Both the position numbers and the translations under genes were made by a program. Positions 18,153-26,226 of a stretch of DNA of 45,617 nucleotides are shown one piece after another. The stretch's first letter is position 1, and the number at the start of each line of letters is the position of its first letter. The notes under the pieces were generated by a model. That model saw only the letters and a program-made list of their open reading frames with translations. It made no database searches and was not told the DNA's origin. The stretch comes from Methanobacteriota archaeon (GTDB taxonomy: Archaea > Thermoplasmatota > Poseidoniia > Poseidoniales > Poseidoniaceae). The stretch covers positions 21,361 to 66,977 of the forward strand of contig NZKH01000005.1 in the NCBI GenBank assembly GCA_002692465.1, read 5' to 3'.

Positions 18153-19772
18153 ATGGTAGATGCAAAACATATTCCCTTTGATTTACCTAATATGAGAATC
18201 AACCCCTTTAACATTAAACCACTGAATCCTAAAGACAAACCACTTCTTGTTGGGAGAAATGAAATCATTTCGAAAATTATTGGGTGGTGCAAGCACAGAT
18301 CTTCCAGGATGATACTACTTATAGGAAATAGAGGCACCGGAAGGACTTCTTTGCTAAATTTAGTAGGAAATGAAGCATATAAGCACTTTCAATTCAACCT
18401 ATTTCCTACAAAAGACCCTATGAAGAACCTTTTAGAGGAATTATATATCACAATAGTATCTGATTTTGAAGTTCCAAGAATGCATCAACAATTACAAGAA
18501 AATTTAATCAATTCCATCCCAGAAACTGGAAGGTTGCCAATATTGAGTTTTGATTACCCCAATATTGCAGGAAGTGAAATTGCTGATGTTTTCAAACAAT
18601 TATCCCAAATTTTAAGATCATTGGATGCAGTCTCAATCATAGCTTTAACGCCCGCGCAATTAGCAACTTGGCCACAAGAACTAATTGATGAATTTGATGA
18701 AGAAATAAAAATAAATTCATTTAATAATTCTGAAATAAATGAAATGATTGCAAAAAGAGTTAATTCCACATGTAGAGAAAAATGGAAACCAACCAAAGGT
18801 TTAGTTGAGGAAATCCAAGAAAGAACATCAGGGCACCCTTCTGAATCAATTAAATTAATGAGAAAAATAGTACATAATGTAAAAAATAAAGAAGATTATG
18901 ATTCTGAATTAAATCAATTATTTTCAAATATTAATTCGAAAACAAATGATTATTCCATCGAGAATGAAGAAAAAATTCAAGATGAACAAATCGAAGAAGA
19001 AAACATAGATGATTCTGAAAACATAGATACTAGTTTTGAGGAATCCGAAGAAATTCAAGAAGAAATAGAGTATGAGCATCATGAAGAATTTGAAACACCT
19101 CAAATAATTGATGAAAAAATAGATTTTGTAGATGATGATGAAGAATATAATAAAATAATACCTGAAGAACTTGATGAACCTCCATTGCCTACTGGCGTGT
19201 TTGGGAAATTAGGTGGGAGGACAAGAGATAGGAACAAATCAATGAGGAAAGATGGTTTTGCAGTTTTCCGCTCGGATTTAGAAACCATGAAAAAACTACA
19301 AGATAATACCCCCGCAGAAACACCAATATTAGAAACTGAAGATGGTAATATATTATGGATTGATGATCAAATTATTTCAAAAACAACTTTTGGCAATGAA
19401 TTTGAACACAAAAAATTACAAACTGGAATTAATATCCAAGAACAGAATTCATTTGAAAATACATTGATGGGAATTCAAGAAAACAAGACATTTTCTCCGC
19501 CAGAACAATCATTTAATCTAGACATTGAAAAATTAAGATCATTAGATAGTAACGAAATAAAAGTAATTCAACTATGTTCTAAACGTGAAATTTCACCCTC
19601 AGACGAAGAAATGAGAAATATGCTAGGAGGAATTGGAAGAACTAGGCTTTCTCAAATATGTAATGGACTACACAAGCAGGGCATTTTAAGTGTTAAAAAA
19701 ATAGGACGATCGAGAATGTTCTATTTATCAAACAGTGCAAAATCACAACTTATGGCGTGGGGTAACTTGTGA
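18153..19772 (+). CDS. Divergent AAA-type ATPase with C-terminal winged helix
   Basis: 539 residues. N-domain: INPFNIKPLNPKDKPLLVGR then a P-loop-like GNRGTGRTS (58-66) in which the usual Lys is Arg64; a Walker-B-like RLPILSFDYPN has a single acidic residue; an AAA lid with ERTSGHPSESIKLMRKI follows. Residues about 255-345 are a highly acidic, low-complexity linker. The C-terminus (about 465-539) is a winged helix: DSNEIKVIQLCSKREISPS, GRTRLSQICNGLHKQGIL, KKIGRSRMFYLS. The order AAA then winged helix recalls Orc1/Cdc6, but I cannot call it an orthologue. GAGGGTG (18143-18149) precedes ATG 18153. The repeat array directly upstream could be its binding site. Regulator or initiator are both possible. 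Confidence 0.7.
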   Translation: MVDAKHIPFDLPNMRINPFNIKPLNPKDKPLLVGRNEIISKIIGWCKHRSSRMILLIGNRGTGRTSLLNLVGNEAYKHFQFNLFPTKDPMKNLLEELYITIVSDFEVPRMHQQLQENLINSIPETGRLPILSFDYPNIAGSEIADVFKQLSQILRSLDAVSIIALTPAQLATWPQELIDEFDEEIKINSFNNSEINEMIAKRVNSTCREKWKPTKGLVEEIQERTSGHPSESIKLMRKIVHNVKNKEDYDSELNQLFSNINSKTNDYSIENEEKIQDEQIEEENIDDSENIDTSFEESEEIQEEIEYEHHEEFETPQIIDEKIDFVDDDEEYNKIIPEELDEPPLPTGVFGKLGGRTRDRNKSMRKDGFAVFRSDLETMKKLQDNTPAETPILETEDGNILWIDDQIISKTTFGNEFEHKKLQTGINIQEQNSFENTLMGIQENKTFSPPEQSFNLDIEKLRSLDSNEIKVIQLCSKREISPSDEEMRNMLGGIGRTRLSQICNGLHKQGILSVKKIGRSRMFYLSNSAKSQLMAWGNL

Positions 19773-19782
19773 GGGACATTTT

Positions 19783-20778
19783 ATGCTAAAATGGGAAGTT
19801 TTTTATAGCCATAAATTTCAAGGAGTGGTGACTTCTATAGAATTTAATCAGACTGGTATTGCCATTTCAAATGAAAAACATATTTGTTTCTTAGATTTTG
19901 ATGGAAAACAAAAATGGAGAATAAAAATGCCATTCAAACCATATAAAATAAGAACTAATGAAAATTTGCTTGGTGTTTTAATGGGTAATGGATTTGTAGT
20001 AATTGATTCTAATAATGGAGAACAGTTGCATGAAGGAAGATCAACACAAGGAGGTTTTTCAGACATCATACATAGGCCTGGCGGAGGATGGATACTATCC
20101 GATCGTCATGAACAATTACATATTTTCAACAATCAAGGGTTTGGAATTAAAAGATTGTTCTCTGGCAAAATTAGAAAATTATTAGGATGGATTGATAGAG
20201 ATCACCTAATAATACATGATGGAGATGGTTGCTTACGTTGTATAAGGTTGAAAATGAGTACAACACAAAGACAAATTGAAGATAGGGTTTGGTCCTGGTC
20301 ATCAGAATTAAAAAACGGGGAAGTATTAGTTCAATCACTAGATGGGAATATTTGGAAGGGGAGACCAAATATTTCTGGTTGGGATAGTCTTGAGCTTTTT
20401 GATGAAAATTGTTTAGAACCATTTAAGTCGATATGGACTATAGATGGATGGTGGATTTTAGATATGGAAAATAAAATTTTTAATAAAAAAATAGAACAAA
20501 ATTTCAATAATTTTGGCGATATAGTTGCAAGTAACTCTGAAAATTTATTTACAATTGCAAATAGAGAAGGCCTAATTAGAATTATAGGTTCTGGGGATTT
20601 AATTAAAAAGAAAAAGGAAAAAATAAGATTTGAATATGAAAATATGAAATTGTCGTTAAATTCTGAAAAAAGAGAGAAAATATTCAAAATGGCTAAAAAT
20701 GCAGAGTTAATGAATGATTTTGAAAGAGCAAATGAATTATTTAAATCAATAGGAATTGAATACGAGGAAGGTGTTTAA
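19783..20778 (+). CDS. Beta-propeller-like protein of unknown function
   Basis: 331 residues, no signal peptide or membrane segment, so probably cytoplasmic. It shows repeated short beta-strand blocks typical of WD40/PQQ-like propellers: GIAISNEKHICFLDFDGKQKWRI, GVLMGNGFVVIDSNNGEQL, GWILSDRHEQLHIFNNQG, and DHLIIHDGDGCLRCIRL. The last 45 residues are helical and charged (KREKIFKMAKNAELMNDF, then ERANELFKSIGIEYEE). The start at ATG 19783 gives MLKWEVFYSHKFQG, 10 bp after the AAA gene ends. It lies in a likely operon with the AAA/winged-helix gene and a DUF357 gene. Specific role unknown. Confidence 0.65.
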   Translation: MLKWEVFYSHKFQGVVTSIEFNQTGIAISNEKHICFLDFDGKQKWRIKMPFKPYKIRTNENLLGVLMGNGFVVIDSNNGEQLHEGRSTQGGFSDIIHRPGGGWILSDRHEQLHIFNNQGFGIKRLFSGKIRKLLGWIDRDHLIIHDGDGCLRCIRLKMSTTQRQIEDRVWSWSSELKNGEVLVQSLDGNIWKGRPNISGWDSLELFDENCLEPFKSIWTIDGWWILDMENKIFNKKIEQNFNNFGDIVASNSENLFTIANREGLIRIIGSGDLIKKKKEKIRFEYENMKLSLNSEKREKIFKMAKNAELMNDFERANELFKSIGIEYEEGV

Positions 20779-20779
20779 A

Positions 20780-21073
20780 TTGAATAATTTGGAATTAAGT
20801 GAGAGTTTAGTAAAGCATTATATTGAACTAACAACAAAGGCGTTTGAAAAAGCCACTCCCTTAGTTGAAAAAGGAAGTGAAGATGGAAAAAAACTTGATT
20901 CAATGTTGAAAATGTCCTTGGATTATCTTAATGATGCAAAATATTTCTTAGAAAAGGGAGATCTTCTAAGAGCTTATGGGGCAATAAACTATTCCCATGC
21001 TTGGATTGATGCAGGAGTAAGGATAAAGTTACTTGATGGACATGGAGATGATGAACTATTTACACTTCCATAA
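20780..21073 (+). CDS. DUF357 family protein
   Basis: A 97-residue all-helical protein matching the archaeal DUF357 pattern: two long helices with MLKMSLDYLNDAKYFLEKGD then LLRAYGAINYSHAWIDAGVR, where the 'D..YFle.gd...A...i.Y.h.wlDag.rl' signature is clear. TTG 20780 is chosen because AAGGTG (20768-20773) is 6 nt upstream; it begins one base after the previous stop. The family is widespread in archaea, without an established biochemical role that I can state. It ends 1 bp from the convergent PIN gene. Confidence 0.85.
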   Translation: MNNLELSESLVKHYIELTTKAFEKATPLVEKGSEDGKKLDSMLKMSLDYLNDAKYFLEKGDLLRAYGAINYSHAWIDAGVRIKLLDGHGDDELFTLP

Positions 21074-21074
21074 T

Positions 21075-21446
21075 TTAAGAAACTAATTCTAGTTTTTTTC
21101 CACCCAATACTTGAATGACTGGGCAATTAGAATCAAATAACCTTTTTTTTAATTTTTTATCAACCGTAAGCACTGGCCATCCAAATTCTTTTGAAAGATT
21201 AAATAGAGTATCGTCTGAATGGCTTTTTTCAATAATGTTAAATTCTAAAGGTTTAGATTTATTCCTTAAAAGCTCTAAAAGAATAGATTTACTACTACTT
21301 TCCTGAAATTTATTTAATTCAGACCATACAGAATCTATAACTATAAATTCATATTTACCAACAATTTCCAACAATGATAAATCAATATTTATCTCTGCAT
21401 CAATTACAGCAATCCATCCACAAGAGTCAACCAATATCTTTGGCAG
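21075..21446 (-). CDS. PIN-domain nuclease (Fcf1/VapC9-like), probable CTG start
   Basis: A 123-residue PIN domain, a Mg-dependent RNase fold. Acidic active-site positions are present: the first Asp in KILVDSCGWI, a Glu in DSVWSELNKF, and SDDTLFNLSKEF plus LTVDKKLKKRL. The best start is CTG at 21446 (MPKILVDS...), 5 nt after a perfect GAGGTG (21452-21457) that overlaps the eIF2-gamma stop; the first canonical codon, TTG 21434, is 17 nt away and would cut the first strand. It sits directly downstream of eIF2-gamma on the same strand. No antitoxin partner is seen, so a role in RNA processing rather than toxin-antitoxin is more likely. Confidence 0.8.
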   Translation of the reverse strand: MPKILVDSCGWIAVIDAEINIDLSLLEIVGKYEFIVIDSVWSELNKFQESSSKSILLELLRNKSKPLEFNIIEKSHSDDTLFNLSKEFGWPVLTVDKKLKKRLFDSNCPVIQVLGGKKLELVS

Positions 21447-21455
21447 ATTAACACC

Positions 21456-22688
21456 TCAATCTACAATGCTAGCATGGCCAATTAATCTCCATCTTGTACC
21501 CACCCTTCTTGAAAGACTTAAACGACTTCCAATATTTGCACAAATGGGTAATTTTAGATTTAAGAATACTTTATTTTTTTGATTATTCGAAACCGTTCCA
21601 ACTGATTTTGCAGTTGCGACTGTAACCATAAGAGTTTCACCATGCCTTAAAGGATAAACTTCTGTAGAGTCTCCTCCAGCACCAACCATTTCTGTTAATA
21701 AAGATACATCTAACTCAACCTTTTGTCTAATTGGTGGTAAATTTCCTTTGATTGCTACAACTTGACCTGATAAATTGTCACTTTTTGAAAAGTTAGGATC
21801 TAATTTAGTAGCCATTCCACAAAGTCCACCAGCATTCATTGAATCCAAATTTAAACCCCCACCTTTAATACTTGATATAGTAGATTCTATAGGTATCCAA
21901 ATATCTTTTCCTGAAACTCTTCTACCTGGGCCTATTTCTATTTCATCTCCAACTTTAAATTGTCCTGAAACAATGCTTCCACCAATTATCCCTCCTTGCA
22001 AATCATTAGGCCTTGTACCTGGCCTATTTACATCGAATGACCTAGCAACATACAACAATGCATCTTCTTTATCATTCCTTTCTGGCGTCGGTATCACATT
22101 TTCAATTGTACTAATTAATACATCCAAATTAACATCGTGATGAGCAGAAATAGGAATTATCGGTGCATTTTCAGCAATAGTTCCTTTCAAAAAATCTTTT
22201 ATTTCCTTATGATTTTGGATAGCTTTTTCCTTACTTATCAAATCTATTTTGTTTTGAACTACTATTATATTCTTTATTCCTGCTATTTCTAAAGCCATTA
22301 AATGTTCTCTAGTTTGTGGTTGAGGGCACGTTTCATTTGCTGCCACCATCAACAAGGCTCCATCCATAATACTAGCTCCACTAATCATGATTGCCATCAA
22401 AGTTTCATGCCCTGGTGCATCTACAAAAGAAACTACACGTTCCAACTCAACTGGATCATCTTTTTCTCCATCAGGATGTTTCCCTGAAGCATAATATTCA
22501 CCTTTTTTGGTCTTATAGAATGCTGTATCGGCATATCCTAATTTTATGCTGATTCCTCTCTTTAATTCTTCTGAATGTGTATCTGTCCAAACACCAGACA
22601 GAGCTTTTGTAAGTGTTGTTTTCCCATGATCTACATGACCAACCAATCCAATATTTACTTCGGGTTGCTTTGGTAACTTTTTCGCCAG
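21456..22688 (-). CDS. eif2g: Translation initiation factor aIF2 subunit gamma, probable CTG start and no zinc knuckle
   Basis: GTPase core of aIF2 that delivers initiator tRNA. All G motifs are present: GLVGHVDHGKTT, LKRGISIKLGYAD, VDAPGHETLM, VVQNKIDL, and PISAHHD; domains II-III follow (RSFDVNRPGTRPNDLQGG, GTRWRLIGHA). The zinc knuckle normally between switch I and G3 is replaced by a Cys-free stretch (residues about 57-82, with YKTKKGEYY and PDGEKDD). No ATG, GTG or TTG exists upstream of the first strand; TTG 22646 would delete VNIGL, so CTG 22688 (MAKKLPKQPEVNIG), 5 nt after GGGGGAT, is the likely start. About 410 residues. The S6e-aIF2-gamma pairing is common in archaea. Confidence 0.93.
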   Translation of the reverse strand: MAKKLPKQPEVNIGLVGHVDHGKTTLTKALSGVWTDTHSEELKRGISIKLGYADTAFYKTKKGEYYASGKHPDGEKDDPVELERVVSFVDAPGHETLMAIMISGASIMDGALLMVAANETCPQPQTREHLMALEIAGIKNIIVVQNKIDLISKEKAIQNHKEIKDFLKGTIAENAPIIPISAHHDVNLDVLISTIENVIPTPERNDKEDALLYVARSFDVNRPGTRPNDLQGGIIGGSIVSGQFKVGDEIEIGPGRRVSGKDIWIPIESTISSIKGGGLNLDSMNAGGLCGMATKLDPNFSKSDNLSGQVVAIKGNLPPIRQKVELDVSLLTEMVGAGGDSTEVYPLRHGETLMVTVATAKSVGTVSNNQKNKVFLNLKLPICANIGSRLSLSRRVGTRWRLIGHASIVD

Positions 22689-22720
22689 TTTAAATCCCCC
22701 GTTGTATAATAAGATAATTT

Positions 22721-23203
22721 TTAGTTTTCTTCGGAACTTTCAGTTCCTGAAATTTCAGCTAAAGATTTCTTACCTTTTCCAACAACTTTTAGATTTATTT
22801 GCCTAGTCTCATTTGTAATAGTAGAACCACGGAATTTTTTACGCATTCGTAATCCTTCATGCTTAGTTCTGTATCTTTGGCCTTTTTTCATAAATATATT
22901 ATGTCCCTTAAATCCTGTTCCAGATGTAACCAAAATAGGTTTTTTAGATCCGCCATCTAAGTCCCTACGCATTGGAGTTCCAACTTTATCACAACCACCC
23001 GTAATTTCCAACTTGTATCCATCCAAAGGTTCTTCTGAATCTTTACTCTTTACAAACTGGCCTTCTACAACATCTCCAATTTTTTTCCCAATGAATTGAT
23101 TATAATCACTACCAGAGATACTAAATGGGTAACTTTTACCCCCATTTTTTGGATCTGTGTCGTTAACTACAGCAACAAATGTATTATCCTCGCCTTTAGC
23201 CAT
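22721..23203 (-). CDS. rps6e: Ribosomal protein S6e
   Basis: Small-subunit ribosomal protein eS6, 160 residues, longer than many archaeal versions of about 125 because of a Ser/Glu tail (EISGTESSEEN). Family signatures: FVAVVNDTDPKNGGKSYPF, GYKLEITGGCDKVGTPMRRD (usually GG.D..GFPM..D), and GLRMRKKFRGSTITNETRQIN. AAGGAG lies 7 nt before ATG 23203. It is followed 32 bp later by aIF2-gamma in the same direction, the common archaeal arrangement. Confidence 0.94.
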   Translation of the reverse strand: MAKGEDNTFVAVVNDTDPKNGGKSYPFSISGSDYNQFIGKKIGDVVEGQFVKSKDSEEPLDGYKLEITGGCDKVGTPMRRDLDGGSKKPILVTSGTGFKGHNIFMKKGQRYRTKHEGLRMRKKFRGSTITNETRQINLKVVGKGKKSLAEISGTESSEEN

Positions 23204-23236
23204 ATCATATCTCCTTGCGACTCGCCCACTCTAGGT

Positions 23237-23246
23237 CTATTTATTA
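23237..23246 (-). promoter_or_regulatory. Putative TATA box for the S6e-aIF2-gamma operon
   Basis: Minus-strand AATAAATAG-like element about 39 bp before the S6e ATG. A transcription start some 25 bp on would leave a very short leader containing the AAGGAG ribosome binding site. Based on spacing and composition only. Confidence 0.35.
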
Positions 23247-23263
23247 CCTCATCGGGTCCAACA

Positions 23264-24451
23264 TCAAATATTAAATTGCCGATTAAGGTTTAATTCAAGC
23301 CTATTTATCAAATCAGAAGGCAAGATATTAGGCATCGATAAAAGTTGAGTTCTACCCCTTCCTTGAGGCATGGAACCGTATTTACTGGATAAAAAGTCAT
23401 TATTTTCTAAATTTTTAATATATTTCCATAATGTTGTATGTCCCTTTGGTGTTTGATTATATTCTTCGCATACAACTTTATACAATTGTTCTGCATCTCC
23501 ACTTGTAATTTCTGATTCTTTTTTCAAACGCCTACAAATTGCTAATAATAATAATTGTAAATGTGGTCTTAAAGTATCAACAACATGTGGTTCTACTGCT
23601 ATTACTTCCTTACTAGATATTGTCTGTATATCTTCTGGAATGATATGCTTCCTACCTTCTTTTTCAGCATTTTTTGCTGCACCTTCTATTAAATGTAAAA
23701 CGTTTCTTGCATCACCTTTTGAAGCTGCAGAACTTGCTATTAAATCCAATACTTCATCATCATAAGATTCTTTAAACAATGATAATTCAGCTCTTTGCTT
23801 AGCAATTTCAAATAAACCATCTTTATTATAACCACTAAGCCTAATATGATTACCGACACCTAACCTTGAAATTACTGCACCTTCCAATAAATTCAAAACT
23901 ATCTCTTCTTGGCTAATTAAAATCAAGGATAATGTCCCCTTACCTTGTTTATCCTCATCAATTCTTAATAATTTGTAAAGAATATCATTTCCTTCCTTCA
24001 TCAAAATATGATTTACTTCATCTAATATTATCAAAAAATGTTGATTTAAATTCCTCAGAATTTTTCTAATACTTGAAAGCACTTCACTAGAAGATAAACC
24101 CCTAACAGGATAGCCAGGGTCTAATTTTGTTATCACTTTATGAAGGACTTGAGGAGATGTATTGAAATTTCTACAATTTATATGAACATGAGATATACTC
24201 CTTTTATTTGAAAAATTAAGTTCAAGATCTTTAGCAAATACCTTTGCTAATGCAGTTTTACCAGAACCAACTGGACCAGTTATTAACACATTACAACTAG
24301 TTTCAGGTAAAATAATTGTGCTAAATTTTGTAGCTAAATCAACTAATTTGTCATCCCTCCCAACTAAAGATGTAGGTATATAATCAAAACTTAATGGTTC
24401 TACATCTTTCAGTACCAAACCAGCACCTATTCGGTCAAGATATCCAGCCAT
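23264..24451 (-). CDS. cdc6: Orc1/Cdc6 replication initiator
   Basis: 395 residues. AAA+ module: SLVGRDDKLVDLA, Walker A GPVGSGKTALAK (59-70), Walker B FLIILDEVNHI, sensor 1 SLILISQE, arginine-finger region AVISRLGVG, and sensor 2 KGDARNVLHLIEGAA; then a C-terminal winged helix with QTPKGHTTLWKYIKNLE and PQGRGRTQLLSMP. In archaea these proteins bind origins and load MCM; the gene often lies close to an origin. Here a small inverted repeat lies immediately upstream (24471-24501), and the phased repeat array is about 6 kb away. ATG 24451 is the natural start (MAGYLDRIGAGLVL). Confidence 0.9.
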   Translation of the reverse strand: MAGYLDRIGAGLVLKDVEPLSFDYIPTSLVGRDDKLVDLATKFSTIILPETSCNVLITGPVGSGKTALAKVFAKDLELNFSNKRSISHVHINCRNFNTSPQVLHKVITKLDPGYPVRGLSSSEVLSSIRKILRNLNQHFLIILDEVNHILMKEGNDILYKLLRIDEDKQGKGTLSLILISQEEIVLNLLEGAVISRLGVGNHIRLSGYNKDGLFEIAKQRAELSLFKESYDDEVLDLIASSAASKGDARNVLHLIEGAAKNAEKEGRKHIIPEDIQTISSKEVIAVEPHVVDTLRPHLQLLLLAICRRLKKESEITSGDAEQLYKVVCEEYNQTPKGHTTLWKYIKNLENNDFLSSKYGSMPQGRGRTQLLSMPNILPSDLINRLELNLNRQFNI

Positions 24452-24470
24452 TCAATTGATGTTAACACCG

Positions 24471-24501
24471 ATTGTTATTAGAGATTCTGAACGATAACAA
24501 T
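24471..24501. promoter_or_regulatory. Inverted repeat upstream of cdc6
   Basis: ATTGTTAT (24471-24478) and ATAACAAT (24494-24501) are perfect 8-bp inverted arms around a 15-bp spacer, 20 bp before the cdc6 start codon in an AT-rich 74-bp gap. A TTTATATC-like element on the minus strand lies just beyond it. It could be an operator, an initiator site or simple chance in AT-rich DNA. No classical ORB box (with a G-string element) is visible. Confidence 0.4.
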
Positions 24502-24525
24502 TAAATTAATCGATATAAATTAAAA

Positions 24526-25632
24526 TCAATGAATTTCATCAAACTTATAGCCATCTTCCCATTTTTTCTCGCCCAAAACAACTTCAAGTTCATAAGGAGT
24601 TATCATGGGTTTAGCATATTTAACAGCATCATCAATTGCAATTCTTGGACAAGCAGTATTTACAAACACGTCTACGGGATAGAAATCAATTAATTCAGGC
24701 CCTACATGCTCCATAGCTAACAAATATCCTTTCTTACCATGTTTCTCTAGTTTATTTTTCATTCGAAGTGCTAAGTTCCTTCTCATTTGACCTGGTTTGG
24801 CCCCTATAAGAATTCCAAACCTTTCTTTATCCATTGAAGACATTATTAATCCTGATCTTTGTCTAAGAATACGTTCTATACGTTCTCGACCCATTTCTTT
24901 TGCTTCTCCAGTATAAGGATCTAGCATAGCCAATGGTTTTCCAGTGTGTAAGACTAATCCAATTGGATGAAAATCACCACTACCAAGGAAGATATAATGT
25001 CCTATTGAAGAATCATCGCCTGAGTAATTACAACCAAGAACTTGCCCAGGGAAAGTTAAACGAGCACCCCCAATAGGTACAATAACATCAAATCCTGCTT
25101 CTTCAAAGTATTTTTTGTAAGTCGGAAGTAAATGTAAGTGCTGAATACTTCCTACTAATCCTAATTTAACGTCTTTCAGGGGAGATATCCTACCAACCAT
25201 ATCCTCAAACTTGTCAAGTGCCTCTAATTCAGATAAAACGGGCCCTGAGGGATTGTTAAGCCTCTCAATTGCAATATTTCTATGAGCATGAAGAAATGGC
25301 ATAACCGGAGCAATCTCTGGCACGCCATCATAAGTTACAGGTATGAATTGAGTAGGCATTCCAGAATCTATATTCATCTGTGAGTGCCCCATATGAGCAA
25401 CTAATTCAACTCCAATATTTTGCATCTTATCGTGAACTAAATCACAAGCACCATAACAGGGATCCGCAGAAAGTACTACTCTTGCAGAGGTTTCCGATTC
25501 AATTTGGTCCATCATCTCTAAAGCCTGCATTTTAAGTCCTTCTGGAACTTGTAGCGCGACTAATCGAGTATCATTCTTCTTAATTCTCTCGACTAAATCA
25601 TCGAGTTCAAATTCATGTCTACTCAAGTCCAA
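24526..25632 (-). CDS. dph2: Diphthamide biosynthesis protein Dph2
   Basis: Non-classical radical SAM enzyme that transfers the 3-amino-3-carboxypropyl group to a histidine of elongation factor 2. 368 residues. Three iron-sulfur cysteines can be placed: ADPCYGACD (C59), VLGCNYSG (C201) and NTACPRIAIDD (C328), with LVALQVPEGLK and HMGHSQM as further family motifs. The start is TTG 25632, with AGGTGAT just upstream and in register; the only other nearby Met lies too far in. The upstream phosphoribosyltransferase gene ends 8 bp before it, so the two probably share a transcript. Confidence 0.93.
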   Translation of the reverse strand: MDLSRHEFELDDLVERIKKNDTRLVALQVPEGLKMQALEMMDQIESETSARVVLSADPCYGACDLVHDKMQNIGVELVAHMGHSQMNIDSGMPTQFIPVTYDGVPEIAPVMPFLHAHRNIAIERLNNPSGPVLSELEALDKFEDMVGRISPLKDVKLGLVGSIQHLHLLPTYKKYFEEAGFDVIVPIGGARLTFPGQVLGCNYSGDDSSIGHYIFLGSGDFHPIGLVLHTGKPLAMLDPYTGEAKEMGRERIERILRQRSGLIMSSMDKERFGILIGAKPGQMRRNLALRMKNKLEKHGKKGYLLAMEHVGPELIDFYPVDVFVNTACPRIAIDDAVKYAKPMITPYELEVVLGEKKWEDGYKFDEIH

Positions 25633-25640
25633 AATATCAC

Positions 25641-26204
25641 CTATAAGAAAACGACGTTCTCACCGTCCATATCAACCCTTATCAAAGATTGTATGTTTTC
25701 ATTTGTTTTTTCCTTCAATTGTTCTAGTCCGTTACCTTTTTCAAAAATTATTATTATTTCTGAAATTATTGCCTTAGATTCTTTTACACCATTGATTATT
25801 GAATACATAGTCCCGCCAGTAGACAAAACATCATCCACAATTAAAATTCTCTCTCCAGGCTTTATATCGTTGATATATAATTCCCCTTTTGAATATCCTG
25901 TACTCTGATCTACACAAATCTCGCCTTCAAGCCCATAACTTCTTTTTCTAGCAACAATCATTGGTTTCTTCATTTTATATGCTAGCAAGGTACTAATCGG
26001 AAGCCCCATAGCCTCTATACCTAAAATTACATCAACTTCATCCCAATTTACCATTTTAATAATTGATTCCAAAACTAAATCCATCAATTCATAATTTAAT
26101 CTAGGGACTCCATCCGATAAAGGGTTCACAAAATAAGCATATTCGCCCTTCCACACTATTGGAGAATTTTCAAGACTCTTTCTAAGAGCCTCTTTCAAAT
26201 CCAT
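25641..26204 (-). CDS. hpt: Purine phosphoribosyltransferase (archaeal Hpt-type)
   Basis: 187 residues. The PRPP-binding loop RILIVDDVLSTGGTMYSII is clear; IVWKGEYAYFVNPLSDGVPRL, MIVARKRSYGLEGE and DQSTGYSKGELYIN match archaeal hypoxanthine/guanine phosphoribosyltransferases, which salvage purines with PRPP. Members of this family are often labelled adenine phosphoribosyltransferase, and the base preference cannot be fixed from sequence by eye. ATG 26204 is the natural start, 22 bp after L10e ends on the same strand. Confidence 0.85.
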   Translation of the reverse strand: MDLKEALRKSLENSPIVWKGEYAYFVNPLSDGVPRLNYELMDLVLESIIKMVNWDEVDVILGIEAMGLPISTLLAYKMKKPMIVARKRSYGLEGEICVDQSTGYSKGELYINDIKPGERILIVDDVLSTGGTMYSIINGVKESKAIISEIIIIFEKGNGLEQLKEKTNENIQSLIRVDMDGENVVFL

Positions 26205-26226
26205 TTTTGCACGACCCTTGGAAAAA

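Noticed and set aside
21075-21446. PIN protein as the toxin of a toxin-antitoxin pair
   Set aside because: No small DNA-binding antitoxin gene adjoins it; the neighbour is aIF2-gamma. An Fcf1/VapC9-like RNA-processing role fits better.
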